From Nitrosomonadales bacterium (GTDB taxonomy: Bacteria > Pseudomonadota > Gammaproteobacteria > Burkholderiales > Gallionellaceae): a stretch of 64,000 nt of DNA. The DNA lies in the NCBI GenBank assembly GCA_016721605.1, contig JADKHS010000001.1, positions 124,001-188,000 on the forward strand, given 5' to 3'. Of this stretch, positions 45,934 to 57,784 are shown in pieces (position 1 is the first letter of the stretch; each line of letters starts with the position of its first letter). The notes under the pieces were generated by a model. It searched no databases, was not told where the DNA came from, and saw only the letters and a program-made list of their open reading frames with translations. Made by a program: the position numbers and the translations under genes.

Positions 45934-48900
45934 TCAAGAATAAGCGATATGAACATTCTGTTCGCCCAGCCGTTTCTTTAATCCGCGTATTAGGTCATTG
46001 CTCAGTGTGACGCACCAAGATTCGCTTAGTTTTAAGTTTGCGCTCCCGCTTGTATTACGGTAGCACACTAGCACCATGCATTTACCCTCGTAGGGTTTAA
46101 GTAGTTCTTTTAATTCTGTCACGCTAATGCGTGCGTCAGACGAAACAACAAGCTCCAGGCACTTCGCGAAAGTGGAACGCGCCGAGGCGAAATCGAATAA
46201 CTCCTCACCATTAACGCGCATATTGCCGGAATACTCGTCGAGACTGGCTTTGCCGCGCACCACCAGCAACTCATCTTCACGTATCCACGGCCGATTGGCC
46301 TCGAATACTTCGTTGAATACCATCATTTCCAACTGTGCGCTGCCGTCGTCCAGTGTGACAATCGCCATGCGCCCACGTCGCGTCTGCTGAATTCGTACGG
46401 CAGACACGATGCCAGCCAATACTACTGGTACTCCACCGCGTTTGTTGTTGCCATTTTGCGGCAGCGCTTGCAGCGTGATATCGGCCAGGCGTGTTTTGAC
46501 GAAATTTTCCAGTTCCTTGGCATATTCTTGATAGGGATGGCCGCTGAGATAAAAGCCCAAGCTGGTTTTTTCGTGTTGCAATTGCTCACGCAACGTCCAG
46601 CGCGGGACGCTCTTTACTTGCACGGACATAGTCACACTTGCATCATCCTCGAATAGACTATTTTGATTGATGGACTGTGCTTTTTGCTCCGCGCTGCAAA
46701 GCGCGACTTCGAGCGATGCCAGCAATTGATGGCGATGATCCGAAATCTTATCGAATGCGCCACTGCGGATCAGCGCTTCAGTAGCGCGACGGTTCACTAC
46801 GCGCTTATCTACGCGATGGCAAAAATCAAACAGGTCGCGGAATGGCCCACCGAGATTGCGCGCATCTTCAATGCTATCTATCGCAGCTTTGCCGGTACCC
46901 TTAATGGCTTCCAATCCATATGCAATTGTTTTTTCGTCCACCGGCATGAAGCGATTTACAGACGAGTTAATATCCGGCGGCAAAATACTTATTCCTTGCG
47001 CCAGGGTATCGAGATAGAAAATATGCACTTTGTCGGTGTTATCCATATCCGATGACAGTGTGGCGGCCATGAATGCCGCCGGGTAATGCGCTTTTAGATA
47101 GGCGGTCTGATAGGACACCAACGCATAGGCAGCAGAATGCGATTTGTTGAAACCGTACCCAGCAAATTTTTCCATCAGGTCGAACAGTTGTTCTGCCAGT
47201 CGCTTGTTAATAGCGCGCGCCACAGCGCCGTCCACGAAGATGCTGCGTTGCAGCGCCATCTCCTCAGCATTTTTTTTCCCCATCGCGCGGCGCAACAAGT
47301 CCGCCGCTCCCAGCGAATAACCGCCGATGATCTGCGCGATCTGCATTACTTGCTCTTGGTACACGATCACACCGTAAGTCGGCTTGAGCGAAATCTCCAG
47401 TTCAGGATGAAAATAATCAGCCTTGGAACGGCCATGCTTGCGGTTGATGAAATCCTCTACCATGCCTGATTCGAGCGGACCTGGGCGATATAACGCAACC
47501 AGCGCCACGATGTCTTCAAAGGTGTCCGGTTGCAATTTGATAATCAGCTTTTTCATGCCAGGAGATTCAAGCTGAAATATCGCCGTAGTGTTGGCAGCCT
47601 TGAGCAAGGCGTAAGTTGGTTTGTCTTCCAGGGGAAGGTTTTCGATGGAGAAGCGATTTTCAATCGGAAAACCTGGGCCTGCGGGCATCTTGTTTACATA
47701 TTTTACCGCCCAATCAATGATGGTCAGTGTGCGCAACCCCAAAAAGTCGAATTTCACCAAGCCGATCTTTTCCACATCGTCTTTGTCAAACTGACTGATG
47801 CCCTTGTCGCTACCTTCGGCATAATAAAGCGGACAAAAATCGGTCAGCTTGCCCGGTGCGATCAGTACCCCGCCCGCGTGCATGCCGACATTGCGCGTTA
47901 AATCTTCCAACCGTGCGCCCAGTTCAAGCAGCTCTTCCACGCCTTCTTCGCTGCTGATAATAGCGTTGAATTCCGGCTCCAACTCGCGCGCTTTTTTCAG
48001 TGACACCGGTTTGACGCCTTCCAGCGGAACGAGCTTGGACAGGCGATCGCATAGGCCGTAAGGAAAATCCAGCACGCGCCCGACATCGCGGATTACCGCT
48101 TTGGACGCCATAGTGCCAAAGGTGGCAATCTGAGACACACTCGCCGCGCCGTATTTTTTGTTTCACATACTCGATAACGCGCTCGCGCCCATCCTGGCAG
48201 AAATCTATATCGAAGTCGGGCATGGATATGCGTTCTGGATTCAGGAAGCGCTCAAATAACAGGGCATAGCGTAACGGGTCAAGGTCGGTAATGCTAAGAC
48301 TATAAGCCACTAGTGAGCCTGCGCCAGAGCCGCGGCCAGGGCCGACTGGCACGTCATTGAGCTTGGCCCAGCGGATGAAATCTGCCACGATCAGAAAGTA
48401 ACCGGAAAACCCCATTTTTATAATGGTTTCAATTTCGAACGCCAGGCGTGCGGTGTATTCCTGCATCTTCGCGGCGCGCACAATTTCATCCGGATACAGC
48501 TGCAGCATGCGCTGATGCAAACCGTGTTCGGATTCCGTACGCAGAAAATCATCCAAGCTTTCGCCGTTCGGGGTGGGAAAATCCGGCAAATAGGGCTTAC
48601 CCAGTTGCAAGGTCAGATTACAACGCTTGGCGATCTCCACGCTGTTTTGCAACGCTTCAGGAAAATCGGCGAACAGCGCCATCATCTCGGCCTGGGTTTT
48701 GAAATACTGCTGCGTGGTAAATTGGCGCACGCGCCGCTTGTCGTTCAGGACATATCCTTCGGCGATGCAGACGCGTGCCTCGTGCGCTTTTGTAGGCTTC
48801 CTGGCTTAGAAACTGGATCGGATGGGTAGCTACTACAGGTAAGCCAGCTCTACGGCCAGTTTGACCGTTTCACGAACATGCAGCTCTTCGCGTGCCATGC

Positions 48901-49407
48901 CGGTACGCTGCACTTCCAGATAATATCGACTGGGGAATAGCTCTGCCCACTCAAGCGCCAGCTGACGTGCCGTTGCCTGATTGCCATTCAGCAGCGCCGT
49001 GCCGACCTCACCGAGATGCGCACCGGATAATGCGAGCAGCCCATCTGTGCCGTCGCGCAACCAATGTTTGTGTATCTCGATGCGGTTTCCAGATAGGCAC
49101 GTGTCACCAATTCACACAGCCGCAAGTAGCCAACATTGGACTGGCATAACAAAAGCAGCCGGAACGGTTTGTCGCGTTCGGCTGGATTGCTAATGAATAC
49201 ATCACAGCCGATGATGGGCTTGATGCCGGCTGCGCGCGCTGTCTGATAGAACTTGATCAGGCCGAACACATTATTGAGGTCGGTAAGCGCCAGCGCCGGC
49301 ATGACATCCTGCTTGGCGGCGGCAATCGCCTCGGGAATACGCACAATGCCATCAGCAATGGAATATTCGCTGTGCAAGCGCAGGTGGATGAAAGAGGGTT
49401 GGGGCAT
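45934..49407 (-). CDS. dnaE: DNA polymerase III alpha subunit (three frame breaks)
   Basis: ATG 49407 (MPQPSFIHLRLHSEYSIADGIVRIPEAI), PHP domain, then the polymerase core with GPGRGSGAGSLVAYSLSITDLDP and the catalytic PDFDIDFCQDGRERVIEYV, QEQVMQIAQIIGGYSLGAADLLRRAMGKK, FNKSHSAAYALVSYQTAYLKAHYPAAF, and the C-terminal OB-fold (VVLAGIVSAVRIQQTRRG). Breaks near 49060, 48800 and 48150; the last is one A missing from an A-run (KKYGAASVSQIATFGTM). Span of 3474 bases gives about 1157 residues, normal for replicative DnaE1. Confidence 0.95.
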
Positions 49408-49712
49408 GGTGGTGAAATGACGGTTACAGCTAGAATTTTACCATCGTCACCAGAGTGAGAAATTAAAAGTTTTCTACCCGTTGATATAGCTCATGAAAAC
49501 GTGCCGGAGAAGAATGGTTGTCGAGGTTAAAGATGAAAATTTGCGAGTAGCTCTGGAGTCGTGAAGCCATTTTATGGAATCAATTCCAGCCTTCTTGGTA
49601 TTAGCGATTTTCTATAAGTTGGCTATCTACGGAGACTGGAAACACGAATCACTATATAAATTATGAGCACCCATTAGCCGCGTTCGCCGCCATGACGGCC
49701 AGTGTCTGGCAA
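49408..49712. other. Intergenic stretch, nothing recognised
   Basis: About 300 bases between the start of dnaE and the REC-PAS gene. No open frame, RNA gene or clear hairpin seen. It must contain the dnaE promoter, but I could not single out convincing boxes. Confidence 0.4.
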
Positions 49713-50546
49713 TTATGAGACGGCGCGTATGCTTCCAGTAACGTCCTTGGCCACTCCACGGTAACCTGTAAAGCGACCGGATGAATCGAACATCGGTTCT
49801 CAGCTAATCATAAAATATTGCTGCGAACCATCTGGATTATGCCGTCTGTAGACGAAATCCAGAAACGGTCGTCTGGCTGCTATATATTCTAATAGTATCG
49901 CTTGCTCATCTTTATTCCAATGTGCTGCTTGAGTTTCACTGGATTCACTCAGTAAATCGTCAACCTCAATTCCGAGCATCTCAAGAACCACACCGTAAAC
50001 TTTAGTAAAATGCCCGGTCTCATCTTGTTCCCAATACCAGTCAGACGACAGCTCGGTCAGGCGGCGAAAACGAGCTTCGCTTTCCCGCAGCTCTGCGGTT
50101 CGCGCTTCCACCGTCTGCTCCAATACCTTGTTGTGATTTTCAATTTGTTTATATAAAAGGCGCACTTCCAACATATTATGGATACGTGTTTGTATTTCGG
50201 TCAGATCAAAAGGCTTACTGATAAAATCTTTAGCACCGGCTTGTAACGCGCGTAGTTTGTGATCCGGTTGGGCGGTAATAACAAGTACCGGAAGATAGCC
50301 ATCTGTTTCGATTTTTTTCAAGCCTTCCAGCACCTGAAAGCCATCCATGCCGGGCATCTGCAAGTCGAGTAAAATCAGGTCATACCGGTTTTTACGATAC
50401 AACTCGCAGACTTCATAAGGATTCTGCGTCGAAGCAATGCGCGTGTAGCCAGCGCCACGTAGCATTACCTCAAGCAGACGTACATTAACCTCCTGATCAT
50501 CAACAACTAGGAGATTCGCGTTAAAAATATCAGACCTGCTAAGCAT
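49713..50546 (-). pseudogene. Response regulator REC-PAS protein, interrupted by in-frame TGA and truncated
   Basis: REC domain (about 1-125: LLVVDDQEVNVRLLEVML, phospho-acceptor LILLDLQMPGMDG, FISKPFD), a coiled linker (LLYKQIENHNKVLEQTVEARTAELRESE) and a PAS domain (FRRLTELSSDWYWEQDETG). At 49800 the frame meets TGA after YFMIS, then continues without shift EPMFDSSGRFTGYRGVAKDVTG to TAA 49713-49715. PAS domains normally read SGEP here, so GGA to TGA is the likely change. Relatives usually go on to a kinase, GGDEF or EAL output domain after the PAS-linked segment; none is present. It could be a short signalling protein or a relic. Confidence 0.7.
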
Positions 50547-51284
50547 AATTTAAAAATACCTTTGAGAACTGAGCAACCATTACCAACACAAATTTCTCCG
50601 CATTCCCAATCTCGTTTTGAGGTGTACACCGTTATGGCATGCATGGTTCAATTTTATTCGACATGATTTGTAACGGCTGCTAACTAAAATGCTTTAAGGC
50701 ACCTCCATATTGTTTAAATTAACAATACATTAGAATAATTAGCAGAACATTTTAACATGACTGAACGAAATTTATGGAGATGCTCCCCTACCAATTACAC
50801 GCAATCACTGATGAATACGTACATATCGAAATCCGATATTTTGTCTGCGCCACTTGGTAGCATACAGAACCATACCCGTACTTTTCATTGCGGACTGACC
50901 TTCGCACTACATACAAATTAATGAATAATGCTTTTGGTAAAAATATCATTTATAGCGCCTATTTTCTGTGCGTTTACGCATATAGGACTTTGATCTCTTC
51001 AACATGTGATTCGATATTTTTACCATAACCGTAAGACTTGCAAATGGAGCGCTGAGCGAAACGCCTATGCTTTATCGTCTTTTTAAATTGGTTGATGTTT
51101 GTACGTAACCAAGAAAAATCTTGGTCGTTAGAGGCGAACTGTTTAGAGTGCGTTGTGCTGGCCGATCAGCACGTTTTGGACGTGTGGGGAAGACGATAGG
51201 CAATGGCAACTGTCGAATCGTACTTTGCATATTCTGGCGGTTCAAGAACTGGGATTCTGGTGAATTAAAATAACGAGGTAGATT
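50547..51284. other. Intergenic stretch of 740 bases without a recognised gene
   Basis: AT-rich in its first 450 bases. No open frame longer than a few dozen codons with coding character on either strand. A dyad AGAAAAATCTTGG/CCAAGAAAAATC occurs near 51107-51124 and part of the region (51060-51270) has coding-like composition but no match I recognise. Promoters of the flanking regulator genes must lie here in part. Confidence 0.35.
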
Positions 51285-52043
51285 TTATTTTTTTCTGTAC
51301 GCTTGAGAATGTGAGTGTCTGGTGCTTACGTAAGTTGAAAGCAAGCAATCATATTCTTTCTTGACCACCTGATAACACTCGCAAGAGAGGGTTTCCAGTC
51401 CAGACCGATCGAGTACTGTAATGTGCCCACGGCGATAATTAATAAAACCAGCATCTTTCAAATTTCCGGCAGCTTCCGTAATGCCTTCGCGGCGAACACC
51501 AAGCATGCCCGCAATTAATTCCTGCGTCACGGTCAACTCATTGGAGGTCAGCCAATCGACGGTTAATAACAACCAGCGACAAAGCTGCTGTTCGATCGAA
51601 TGGTGTCTACAGCACGCTGCAGTCAGGGTCATCTGCGTAATTAGTGCTTGAATATAAAGTAGTGATAACCGCTGCAGCGATTCAGCGCGATTGAATTCTT
51701 GTAGCATTACTCCAGCTTTTATACGGTAACCATAGCCACCAGCCTGCACAATTGCCCGGCTAAGTGTGGTTGTGTTGCCCATAAAAAGTGAAATGCCAAG
51801 TATGCCGCCATTGCCTACCCCTGCAATTTCTGTTGAAGCCCCATTTTCCATGATGTATTGCAGAGACACGATGGCGGTTGTGGGGAACCAGGCATGTTGT
51901 AACCGATCACCGGATTCATAGAGGACGCTACCGAGCGGCATCTGAACCAATTCCAGATGTGGCTTCAAACGTTCAAATTCATCTGCTTGTAACGCTGTGA
52001 GAAGATGATTTTGATTTATTGTCTGTGAAAGGGTAATAGACAT
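51285..52043 (-). CDS. Crp/Fnr-family transcription regulator
   Basis: Complete at 252 residues. N-terminal cyclic-nucleotide-type beta-barrel (LKPHLELVQMPLGSVLYESGD.LQHAWFPTTAIVSL), dimer helix (LQRLSLLYIQALITQMTLTAACCRHHSIEQQLCRWLLL) and a winged helix-turn-helix (ELTVTQELIAGMLGVRREGITEAAGNLKDAGFINYRRG). It lacks the N-terminal four-cysteine Fe-S motif of Fnr, and the cAMP-binding arginine-serine signature is not seen, so its signal is unknown. Faces the BON lipoprotein gene across 292 bases, so it may control that gene. Confidence 0.85.
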   Translation of the reverse strand: MSITLSQTINQNHLLTALQADEFERLKPHLELVQMPLGSVLYESGDRLQHAWFPTTAIVSLQYIMENGASTEIAGVGNGGILGISLFMGNTTTLSRAIVQAGGYGYRIKAGVMLQEFNRAESLQRLSLLYIQALITQMTLTAACCRHHSIEQQLCRWLLLTVDWLTSNELTVTQELIAGMLGVRREGITEAAGNLKDAGFINYRRGHITVLDRSGLETLSCECYQVVKKEYDCLLSTYVSTRHSHSQAYRKK

Positions 52044-52335
52044 AAGCCACTCATTAAAATATTTGAAATTTTATAGGCATATTCCGTAAATTGAATAATT
52101 AGGCGAAATTCATAGTTAACGCTATTGGCTTAAGTTGGTATGATACTGGGCAGACCATGTACACGCTTGGATAGCAGTCTACGTGCAGGGTTAGACCCGC
52201 TTCAAACATGTCGCAGTAGCACTCCACAAGCTTTCTAATGGGTATCTTGGGTGTCTACACGAGCAGCTTGGGGCACCCACAACCGAAAGAAGCAGCTAAT
52301 CTGGCGACTTCTTTAAATAATCAGGAGAATTCACC

Positions 52336-52646
52336 ATGAAACAATTAAAACATTTGTTTATTACTTTCACTGCCATCGTATGCATGTCAACTTTAGGTTG
52401 CGCATCTACTACAAAGTCAGAAGCAACAGGTGAGTACTTGGATGATAGCGTAATTACAACGAAGGTTAAAGCAGCGGTTTTTAAAGAACCTACGCTGAAA
52501 TCTACCGAAATAAATGTCGAAACTTACAAGGGAACGTCCAATTAAGCGGCTTTGTGAGTTCCCAGTCCGAGATTAATAGGGCGGAAGAGGTTGCTCGTGA
52601 CGTTAAAGGCGTAAAATCAATCATAAATGACATGCGGGTTAAGTAA
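52336..52646 (+). CDS. BON-domain lipoprotein (one frame break)
   Basis: ATG 52336 behind AGGAGA. Signal peptide with lipobox MSTLGC (cleavage before cysteine 22), so probably a lipid-anchored periplasmic or outer-membrane protein. One BON domain: DDSVITTKVKAAVFKEPTLKSTEINVETYKG, then, after one missing G in a GGG run, NVQLSGFVSSQSEINRAEEVARDVKGVKSIINDM to TAA 52644-52646. Corrected length 103 residues. BON domains are thought to bind phospholipid; relatives such as OsmY respond to osmotic or envelope stress. Confidence 0.85.
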
Positions 52647-52809
52647 AACTGGCATAGAAGATTGTTATCGTAGCCATCCAAGTGGCATGGCTACGATATT
52701 AACCCGGGTGCTTTATAAGCCAGCGCACTCAAGGAACGAACGGTCAGCTTGATCGAACCACGCTATACCAATGTTTTTTTCACTGACGGGAAGTCTCAAA
52801 GAGCACTCG

Positions 52810-54205
52810 CTACATTAGCTTCCCGGGATTCATTAAACTATTTGGATCGAGCGTGTGCTTGATGCTATGCATCAACTCCAATTCCAGCGCACTTTTGTAA
52901 TGACGTATCTCGCTACGCTTAAGTTGCCCCAGCCCATGCTCGGCGCTAATACTGCCGTTTAGTCCATGCACAATGTCGTACACGATGCTGTTGACCTGTT
53001 GGCTTTGCGCAATGAAGGCCGGATTTTGCGCAGAATCCAGCATTGAGATGTTGTAATGAATGTTGCCATCGCCGATATGGCCGAAAGCAACAATGCGCAG
53101 ATCATTGAATACGGCACGCAGGGCAGCATTCGCTTGGGCGATAAACTTTGCCACATGGCTGATCGGCACGGCGACGTCATGCTTGATGCTAATGCCCTCG
53201 CGTTTCTGCGCTTCACTGATATTTTTGCGCAAATTCCACCAGCTTACGGCATTATTTTTTGAATCTACGGCGAACTCGAGAATGCCTGTACCGAACGCTT
53301 GCAGCGCATTGAGCAAAGGTGCGTCAGGGCGCTTGCAGCACATCCGACAGTTCGATCAGCACCATCCATTCATAACGCGTAACAAATGGCTCAACCGTAT
53401 CGGGAATATGCTCCAACACGAGATCCAGGCAAGACCTTGAAATAATCTCGAAAGCGCTTATTTTGTCGCCGCAATTAGCACGCAAATGGGCGAGTAATTT
53501 TACTGCCACCTCTGGATCGCGCACTGCCACACAGGCGGTTGCCACCGATTGCGGACGCGGAAACAGCTTCAGCACAGCGGCCGTGATGATGCCCAGCGTG
53601 CCTTCTGCGCCGATGAATAGGTGCTTCAAATCATAGCCGGTGTTGTCCTTGCGCAAACTGCGTAACCCATCCCAGATGCGGCCATCTGGCAAGACTACTT
53701 CCAGTCCGAGTACGAGGTCGCGCATGTTGCCATAGCGCAGCACGCCGATGCCGCCGGCATTGGTGGAAATATTGCCGCCGATTTCGCATTGCGCCGCGAT
53801 GGCGGTGAGGCCAAGCGGGAACAGACGGTTGGCCTGCTCTGCCGCCTCTCGCACCTTGGCCAAGGTGCAGCCTGCTTCCACGGTTAAAGTATAGTTGACA
53901 GTATCCAGCGCATAAATTTTGTTCATGCGCGACAGGTTAAGCACGATCTGCTGGCCTTGCGGCAACGGTACTGACCCCCCGCTTAAACTGGTGTTGCCGC
54001 CTTGCGGAACGATGGCGATGCGGTGCTCGGCACACAGCGCGACCACCGCAGCAACTTGTTGCGTATCGCCAGGCAGCACCACAGCCAGCGCTTGGCCGCT
54101 ATAGCGCCCGCGCCAGTCGATACAATAAGGCGCTGCGGTTTCGCCGCTCAGCACGTGCTCGGTGCCAACTACGTTTCTTAGTAAATTCATCAAATCTGGA
54201 AGCAT
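52810..54205 (-). CDS. FAD-linked 2-hydroxyacid dehydrogenase, GlcD/D-2-hydroxyglutarate dehydrogenase type (one frame break)
   Basis: ATG 54205 behind AAGGAAAT. PCMH-type FAD domain: AVVLPGDTQQVAAVVALC, IVPQGGNTSLSGGSVP, CEIGGNISTNAGGIGVLRYGNMRDLVLGLEVVLPDG, FIGAEGTLGIITAAVLKLFP. The C-terminal FAD-oxidase domain holds GHIGDGNIHYNI (metal and substrate site) and ISAEHGLGQLKR. One frame change near 53333; total about 465 residues, normal. Substrate is probably a D-2-hydroxyacid (lactate, glycolate or 2-hydroxyglutarate). No glcE/glcF genes adjoin, which favours a single-subunit D-2-hydroxyglutarate or D-lactate dehydrogenase over glycolate oxidase. Confidence 0.88.
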
Positions 54206-54251
54206 ATAAATATTTCCTTAAAATGCCTTATTTCACAATTGCTTTGACGAT

Positions 54252-56428
54252 CTAGAAATCCATCGGGTCAACATCCAGCGACCAGCGTAATTTTTGGGCT
54301 GGTAGCACATCCAACAAGGGGCGCCACTCGCGCAGAAATTGCTGCAAGGGTTTTCGCGCTTCGCTTTGCACCAGCAATTGCGCTAAAAAATGATTAGCGC
54401 GACGCGGCATGGCAGCGGGAACTACACCGTAAATATCAACTGGCATAGCGAGTTCAATTGCAGCGTCGCGTGCTTGTTGCAGGAAAGTATACATGTGGGT
54501 CTCATTCTTAGCTTCAGCACGCAGCATCACTTGATACATGAATGGTGGGAAACCGGCGGATTGGCGTTCCGCGAGCAGGGTTTTTGCCCACGTATCGTAA
54601 TCATGTTCCCGCAACGCACGGAACAATGGATGATCAGGGAATGCAGTCTGGATCAGTACCTCCCCCGGTTTGTCGGCACGGCCAGCGCGCCCTGCTACTT
54701 GGACGAGTTGGGCAAACAACTTCTCCGATGCCCGAAAATCACTACTGTATAACGCACCGTCCGGGTTAAGCACACCCACCAGCGTCAGGTTCGGGAAGTC
54801 ATGTCCCTTCGCCAGCATTTGCGTACCGACCAGAATATCCACCGCGTCATCCTGAATTTGCTGACGCATGGCTTGCCATGTTCCTTTATTACGCGTGCTG
54901 TCACGGTCCACGCGCAGAATGCGCGCCTTGGGGAAATGTTCCTGCAACGCGCCCTCCACCCGTTGCGTGCCGATGCCAACCGGTTGCAGGTCGGCGTTGC
55001 CGCACGACGGACAGGCGTGCGGCACACGCTCCTGATGGCCACAATGGTGACAGCGCAAGCGGCGATCTTTAAGATGTAACACCAACTTGCCCGCGCAATT
55101 TGAACAACCAGACAGCCAGCCGCAAGCGCCACACATCAACACGGGGCATAACCGCGCCGATTAATAAATATCAAGCTTTGTTCACCGCGCTGTAGCCGCT
55201 CGGCTAGGGCCTTTAGAAGCGGCTCACTAAGGCCGTGCTGCATAACGATATTGCTGGTATTAATGCAGCTCACCGTCGGCAACCGCGCCTGTGTCGCCGC
55301 GCGCTGGGTCAGGCGCAATATTTGGTAGCGTCCGCTCTGTGCGTTGTAATAGCTTTCAAGTGAAGGAGTAGCGGATCCTAATACAATCGGTATGCCACGC
55401 TGGTTAGCGCGGAAGATTGCCACATCCCGCGCCGAGTAACGTAAGCCGTCCTGCTGCTTAAACGAAGCGTCATGTTCCTCATCCACAATCAACAGTGCCA
55501 GTTGTGGCAGCGGCGTGAACACTGCCAGACGCGTGCCCAGTATGATCCGCGCCCGGCCAGACTGCGCACGCAACCAGTTCTGCATGCGTTCACCATCACT
55601 TAAGCCACTGTGCAAACTGACCAGCTCAACATCCGGCAAGCGGCTGCGAAAATAATTTTCCAGCTGGGGCGTAAGATTAATTTCCGGCACCAGCAGTAAC
55701 ACTTGCCCGCCCTGCTGCAATATCCGGTTCATCAGATGTACATAAATCTCGGTCTTACCGCTGCCGGTGATCCCGTGCAGCAGGAAGCAGCCAAAGCATG
55801 ATGCTTTAGTAATGGCGTCCACTGCTTGCTGCTGCTCCGAGGTCAACGTATGAGTATTGTTGAATGTAAATGTACTGGAAACCGCAGATACTGCACACGT
55901 CTCAACCCATCCCGCATGTGACAATGCTTTAAGTGCAGATGCTGCGCTTGGTGATAGCGCGCGCACTTGCGCGGCAGTTAATGCATTCAACTTTAAGGCT
56001 GCCAGGATGCGGTGCTGCACCACCTTGCGCTTGGATAGCAGGCTCAAATCGAGCGCACGGCCGCTAATGCTTAGTCTGTATTGCATCGCTTCCTTGAGCG
56101 TGACCAGCTGGCTGGTACGCAAACATACTGGCAAGGCGGACAGCACAGTAACACCCAGGGGATAGTGGTAATAATCGCTGCAGAAGCGCAGCAAAACAAG
56201 CAGCTCATCGGACAGTGGCGGAATATCCCCGAGCACCTGCAAAATGGGCTTGATACGTTCTGGAGAAAGGACAGAATCCATTGCGCATTCCATCACCACT
56301 CCTGCCATTTTTTTGCGCCCAAATGAAACCAAGACGCGAGCTCCCGGGACGATCTTGATGTTGCTGCCTAATGAATAGTCAAATAGTGTTGACAATGGCA
56401 CATCTAGCGCGACGCGAACAATTGTCAT
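54252..56428 (-). CDS. priA: Primosomal protein N' (replication restart helicase PriA; one frame break)
   Basis: ATG 56428 (MTIVRVALDVPLSTLFDYSLG). 3'-DNA-binding and winged-helix domains, then helicase motifs: Walker A HGITGSGKTEIYVHL, DEEHD, GSATPSLESY, and FINRRGYAPC where the frame breaks near 55140. The other piece starts with the eight-cysteine zinc domain (CGACGWLSGCSNC, CHHCGHQE, CPSCGN) and goes on through GTQMLAKGHDFPNLTLVGVLNPDG. Total about 725 residues, normal. It reloads the replicative helicase at stalled forks. Confidence 0.95.
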
Positions 56429-56498
56429 TTAATAAAATTTGCTCCAGCAATTTCTATCATACTGAGCTAAGCCAACTGACTTAATTGAGTATTTTTTA

Positions 56499-56697
56499 TT
56501 GTCCACATAAGCTGTGGATAACAATGTGGATAATTCCAATATAACTAGGCTAACTACTAATGCCATATACAGTTTTGTCCAGCCGCTCATTTCATAGGCA
56601 GAATTTTTTACACATAAAAACAGTTAGTTAAATTTAACGCCCGAATACCATAATAAACATTATCCTTATCATGGATAACTGCGCGATTTGTGTATAA
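56499..56697. other. DnaA-box cluster between hemE and priA
   Basis: Two perfect DnaA boxes (TGTGGATAA, the reverse of TTATCCACA) lie at 56513-56521 and 56525-56533, 12 bases apart in the same orientation. Near matches with one mismatch are TTGTCCACA at 56499-56507 and TGTGTATAA at 56689-56697. The 290-base gap is AT-rich and also has a TTATC-ATG-GATAA dyad at 56666-56678. This could be a replication origin, a DnaA-reservoir site, or DnaA control of the neighbouring genes; both flanking genes run on the minus strand. Confidence 0.6.
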
Positions 56698-56719
56698 CCA
56701 GACGAAATATCAAGCATTT

Positions 56720-57784
56720 TTAGTGATATTTACGGCTTAACTCATGAACTGCTTGTACCAACACCGCAGCATGGTCAGGGTTAGTGAATTGAGAAATACC
56801 ATGTCCCAGATTAAATACATGACCGCTGCCATAGCCATAACTAGCCAGCACGTGTTCCGTCTCGGCACGGATAACTTCCGGCGTAGCAAACAGCACGGCT
56901 GGATCCAGGTTACCTTGCAGCGCAACCTTATGCCCCACTTTTTGCCGCGCTACCCCAATGTCCATGGTCCAGTCCAACCCTACCGCATCGCAGCCAATAT
57001 CGGCGATGCTATCCAGCCACAAGCCACCACCTTTGGTAAATACAATCACTGGAATTTTCACGCCGTCATGTTCGCGCTTTAGCCCCTGCACGATTTTCTG
57101 CAAGTAAGGCAGTGAAAATTCGTAATAAGCGGCATGCGAAAGTACGCCACCCCAGGAATCAAAAATCATCACGGTCTGTGCACCTGCTTCAATCTGGGCA
57201 TTAAGATACTGTGTTACAGCCTGTGCAGTAACTTCCAGAATGTGGTGCATCAGCTTGGGTTCTTTATACATCAACGTTTTTACGCGTGCATAATCGTCGC
57301 TGCCACCGCCTTCCACCATGTAACAAGATAACGTCCACGGGCTGCCAGAAAAACCAATTAATGGCACGCTGCCGTTTAGCGCTTTGCGAATTTGCGACAC
57401 GGCGTCGGTTACGTAACGCAGATCTTTGTTGATGTCTGGCACCCTTAACGCTTTGATAGCAGCCTCGTCGCGCAAGGGGCGCTCAAACTTGGGCCCCTCT
57501 CCTTCGGAAAAGTACAATCCAAGACCCATGGCATCCGGTATGGTGAGAATGTCAGAAAACAGAATCGCGGCATCCAGAGGGAATCGATCCAGCGGTTGCA
57601 ATGTAACTTCCGTAGCCATGTCGGGGCTTTTGCATAATTCCAGAAAACTGCCGGCGCGCTTACGCGTGGCACAGTATTCCGGCAAATACCGTCCGGCCTG
57701 GCGCATCATCCACACGGGGGTATAATCGGTCGGTTGACGTAGCAAGGCACGCAGAAAGGTGTCATTCTTTAACTTGAAATTCAT
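56720..57784 (-). CDS. hemE: Uroporphyrinogen decarboxylase
   Basis: Complete at 354 residues. [15 protein letters not shown] (signature 1, substrate-binding arginine), [16 protein letters not shown] (signature 2), FDSWGGVLS, and the C-terminal [17 protein letters not shown]. Decarboxylates four acetate side chains of uroporphyrinogen III to coproporphyrinogen III in haem synthesis. Placed between gltD and priA on the same strand; the gap to priA carries DnaA boxes. Confidence 0.98.
   Translation of the reverse strand: MNFKLKNDTFLRALLRQPTDYTPVWMMRQAGRYLPEYCATRKRAGSFLELCKSPDMATEVTLQPLDRFPLDAAILFSDILTIPDAMGLGLYFSEGEGPKFERPLRDEAAIKALRVPDINKDLRYVTDAVSQIRKALNGSVPLIGFSGSPWTLSCYMVEGGGSDDYARVKTLMYKEPKLMHHILEVTAQAVTQYLNAQIEAGAQTVMIFDSWGGVLSHAAYYEFSLPYLQKIVQGLKREHDGVKIPVIVFTKGGGLWLDSIADIGCDAVGLDWTMDIGVARQKVGHKVALQGNLDPAVLFATPEVIRAETEHVLASYGYGSGHVFNLGHGISQFTNPDHAAVLVQAVHELSRKYH

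Noticed and set aside
45798..46010. Plus-strand open frame of 70 codons between metG and dnaE
   Set aside because: It overlaps the dnaE 3' end by 77 bases on the opposite strand, spans the hairpin at 45816-45830, lacks a good ribosome binding site and resembles no family I know.
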